From NCBI GenBank assembly GCA_036745875.1, contig DAIOFH010000034.1, forward strand, positions 1-33,000: a DNA stretch of 33,000 bases, written 5' to 3'. The notes beneath the pieces were generated by a model, which had not been told where the DNA came from, made no database searches, and worked only from the letters and a program-made list of their open reading frames with translations. This document shows, piece after piece, positions 32,145-33,000 of this stretch (its first letter is position 1; every line of letters begins with the position of its first letter). Origin of the DNA: DAIOFH01 sp036745875 (GTDB lineage: Bacteria > Planctomycetota > SZUA-567). Position numbers and translations under genes: made by a program.

Positions 32145-33000
32145 ATGTCGCAGGAAACGACAATTCCCACCGATATAAAAGTGGGTTTCAAGGACCGCCT
32201 GTCCTATGCTATCGGCGATCTCGGCTATAATCTCATGTATTTCTGGGTAAGCGCCTATCTGATGATTTTCTATACGGACGTTTTCGGCATAAGCATAGCG
32301 GCGGTGACGATGCTTATGCTTATCGTACGTATCTTCGACGCGGTGAACGACCCGCTCCTTGGAGCGATGGCGGACAACACCAAGCGCAAGACCGGCACCT
32401 ACCGCTCCTGGATCCAATGGGGTTCATTGGGGTTGGGGTTAAGCATCTTGGCCCTGTTCTGGGCGCATTCCGGAATGTCCGGCGGCTGGAAGCTCGTATA
32501 CGTATACGCCACCTACATTCTTGTCGTCTGCTTCTCCACCGCCACCAATATGCCATACGGCGTTTTGAACGGCACCATCACCACCAATGTCCATGAACGC
32601 ACCAAGATCTCATCCCTGCGCTTTATCATGTGTTTTTGCGGCAATATGGGCGTTGTCGCCGTCGCAGCCCCGCTCCTCATCTGGCTTGGCGTCGAAAGCA
32701 ATCCATCCGGCGCCTATATAGCCGCAGTCGCCATCTTCTGCGTCATATCCGTCCCGATGCTGTGGTGGACCGCCTTCAAGACCAAGGAAGTGGTGAAAAC
32801 GCCTGAGTCGCAGCCAAAACTTTCGGCGGCTGACAGGTTCCGCAGCCTGAAAAGCGGCCCCATCATCAGCATCATCGTCGCCAATCTTTTCCACGGTTTC
32901 GTCTATTACGGCCGCGCCGCCGTCTACCCGTACTATTTCACCTATTACTGCAACAGCCCCACAGTACACGACTATTTTTCCAGAGCCGCGACAGCGGCTC
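32145..33000 (+). CDS. GPH-type sugar:cation symporter, partial
   Basis: At least 285 residues are present and the gene runs off the right end. It is an inner-membrane major facilitator transporter of the glycoside-pentoside-hexuronide:cation symporter family (MelB-like). The family start is LSYAIGDLGYNLMYFWVSAY, followed by LMIFYTDVFGIS and the diagnostic RIFDAVNDPLLGAMADNT with the cation-site acidic residues. Then come KRKTGTYRSWIQWG and a later NMPYGVLNG (family NxPYGAL). A cytoplasmic loop near residue 215-235 precedes the second half. GGAGG (32134-32138) precedes the ATG. The sugar cannot be told. A perfect hairpin lies just upstream. Confidence 0.9.
   Translation, partial: MSQETTIPTDIKVGFKDRLSYAIGDLGYNLMYFWVSAYLMIFYTDVFGISIAAVTMLMLIVRIFDAVNDPLLGAMADNTKRKTGTYRSWIQWGSLGLGLSILALFWAHSGMSGGWKLVYVYATYILVVCFSTATNMPYGVLNGTITTNVHERTKISSLRFIMCFCGNMGVVAVAAPLLIWLGVESNPSGAYIAAVAIFCVISVPMLWWTAFKTKEVVKTPESQPKLSAADRFRSLKSGPIISIIVANLFHGFVYYGRAAVYPYYFTYYCNSPTVHDYFSRAATAA

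Noticed and set aside
1..33000. CRISPR array
   Set aside because: No regularly spaced direct repeats and no cas gene were seen.

Overview
This is a bacterial chromosomal window of moderately high GC content. It carries protein-coding genes on both strands and no rRNA or tRNA gene that I could find. The host looks like a flagellated Gram-negative bacterium: there is a flagellar hook protein, a CMP-KDO synthetase (needed for lipopolysaccharide) and beta-barrel porins with signal peptides and C-terminal aromatic residues. Ferredoxin-type EtfA, a CoA-disulfide-reductase-like flavoenzyme, an iron-type alcohol dehydrogenase fragment and a C_GCAxxG_C_C-type redox fragment suggest anaerobic or microaerophilic life. 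I cannot fix the phylum from the sequence. A PVC-group or deltaproteobacterium-like lineage is a guess only.

Layout. 1-3.2 kb: flgE, kdsB, then a non-coding stretch that can fold. 3.5-7.4 kb: a 58-residue small ORF, then a three-gene plus-strand cluster encoding a TPR protein, a membrane/coiled-coil/HTH protein that recalls motility accessory proteins, and a kinase-like protein lacking catalytic residues fused to a PilZ domain. 7.4-10.5 kb, minus strand: a frameshifted phzF-family gene and a Rep-type helicase, separated by a 146-bp palindromic MITE-like element. 10.6-13.1 kb: pheA and a membrane diguanylate cyclase behind a structured leader. 13.1-16.5 kb, minus strand: an amidohydrolase, an ABM-domain membrane protein and a pirin. 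16.7-19.1 kb: etfB-etfA, with a strong promoter, a leader terminator and a repeat-type terminator. 19.1-20.1 kb, minus strand: a methyltransferase and a 3' remnant of queC. 20.2-23.4 kb: two tandem porin genes, the second broken by an internal deletion. 23.4-26.3 kb, minus strand: a TcyP-type cystine transporter and a CoA-disulfide-reductase-like protein. 26.5-30.6 kb: two unrecognised proteins, a second MITE-like element, an EIIA-CBS protein and an ArsB/NhaD-type transporter. 30.9-33 kb: a MIF-like protein, an alcohol dehydrogenase gene joined to part of another gene, and a GPH-type sugar symporter that runs off the end.

Themes. Cyclic-di-GMP signalling is represented by a GGDEF enzyme with an intact-looking I-site and by a PilZ receptor candidate on a pseudokinase. 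Thiol redox is represented by cystine import next to a disulfide reductase. Several operons seem to be controlled by leader RNA or partial termination (diguanylate cyclase, etfBA, and the ABM-amidohydrolase pair). At least four loci are broken or truncated (phzF, queC, the second porin, and the alcohol dehydrogenase/C_GCAxxG junction), which suggests ongoing gene decay or, in part, assembly error. The least explained item is the TPR / membrane-HTH / pseudokinase-PilZ cluster.
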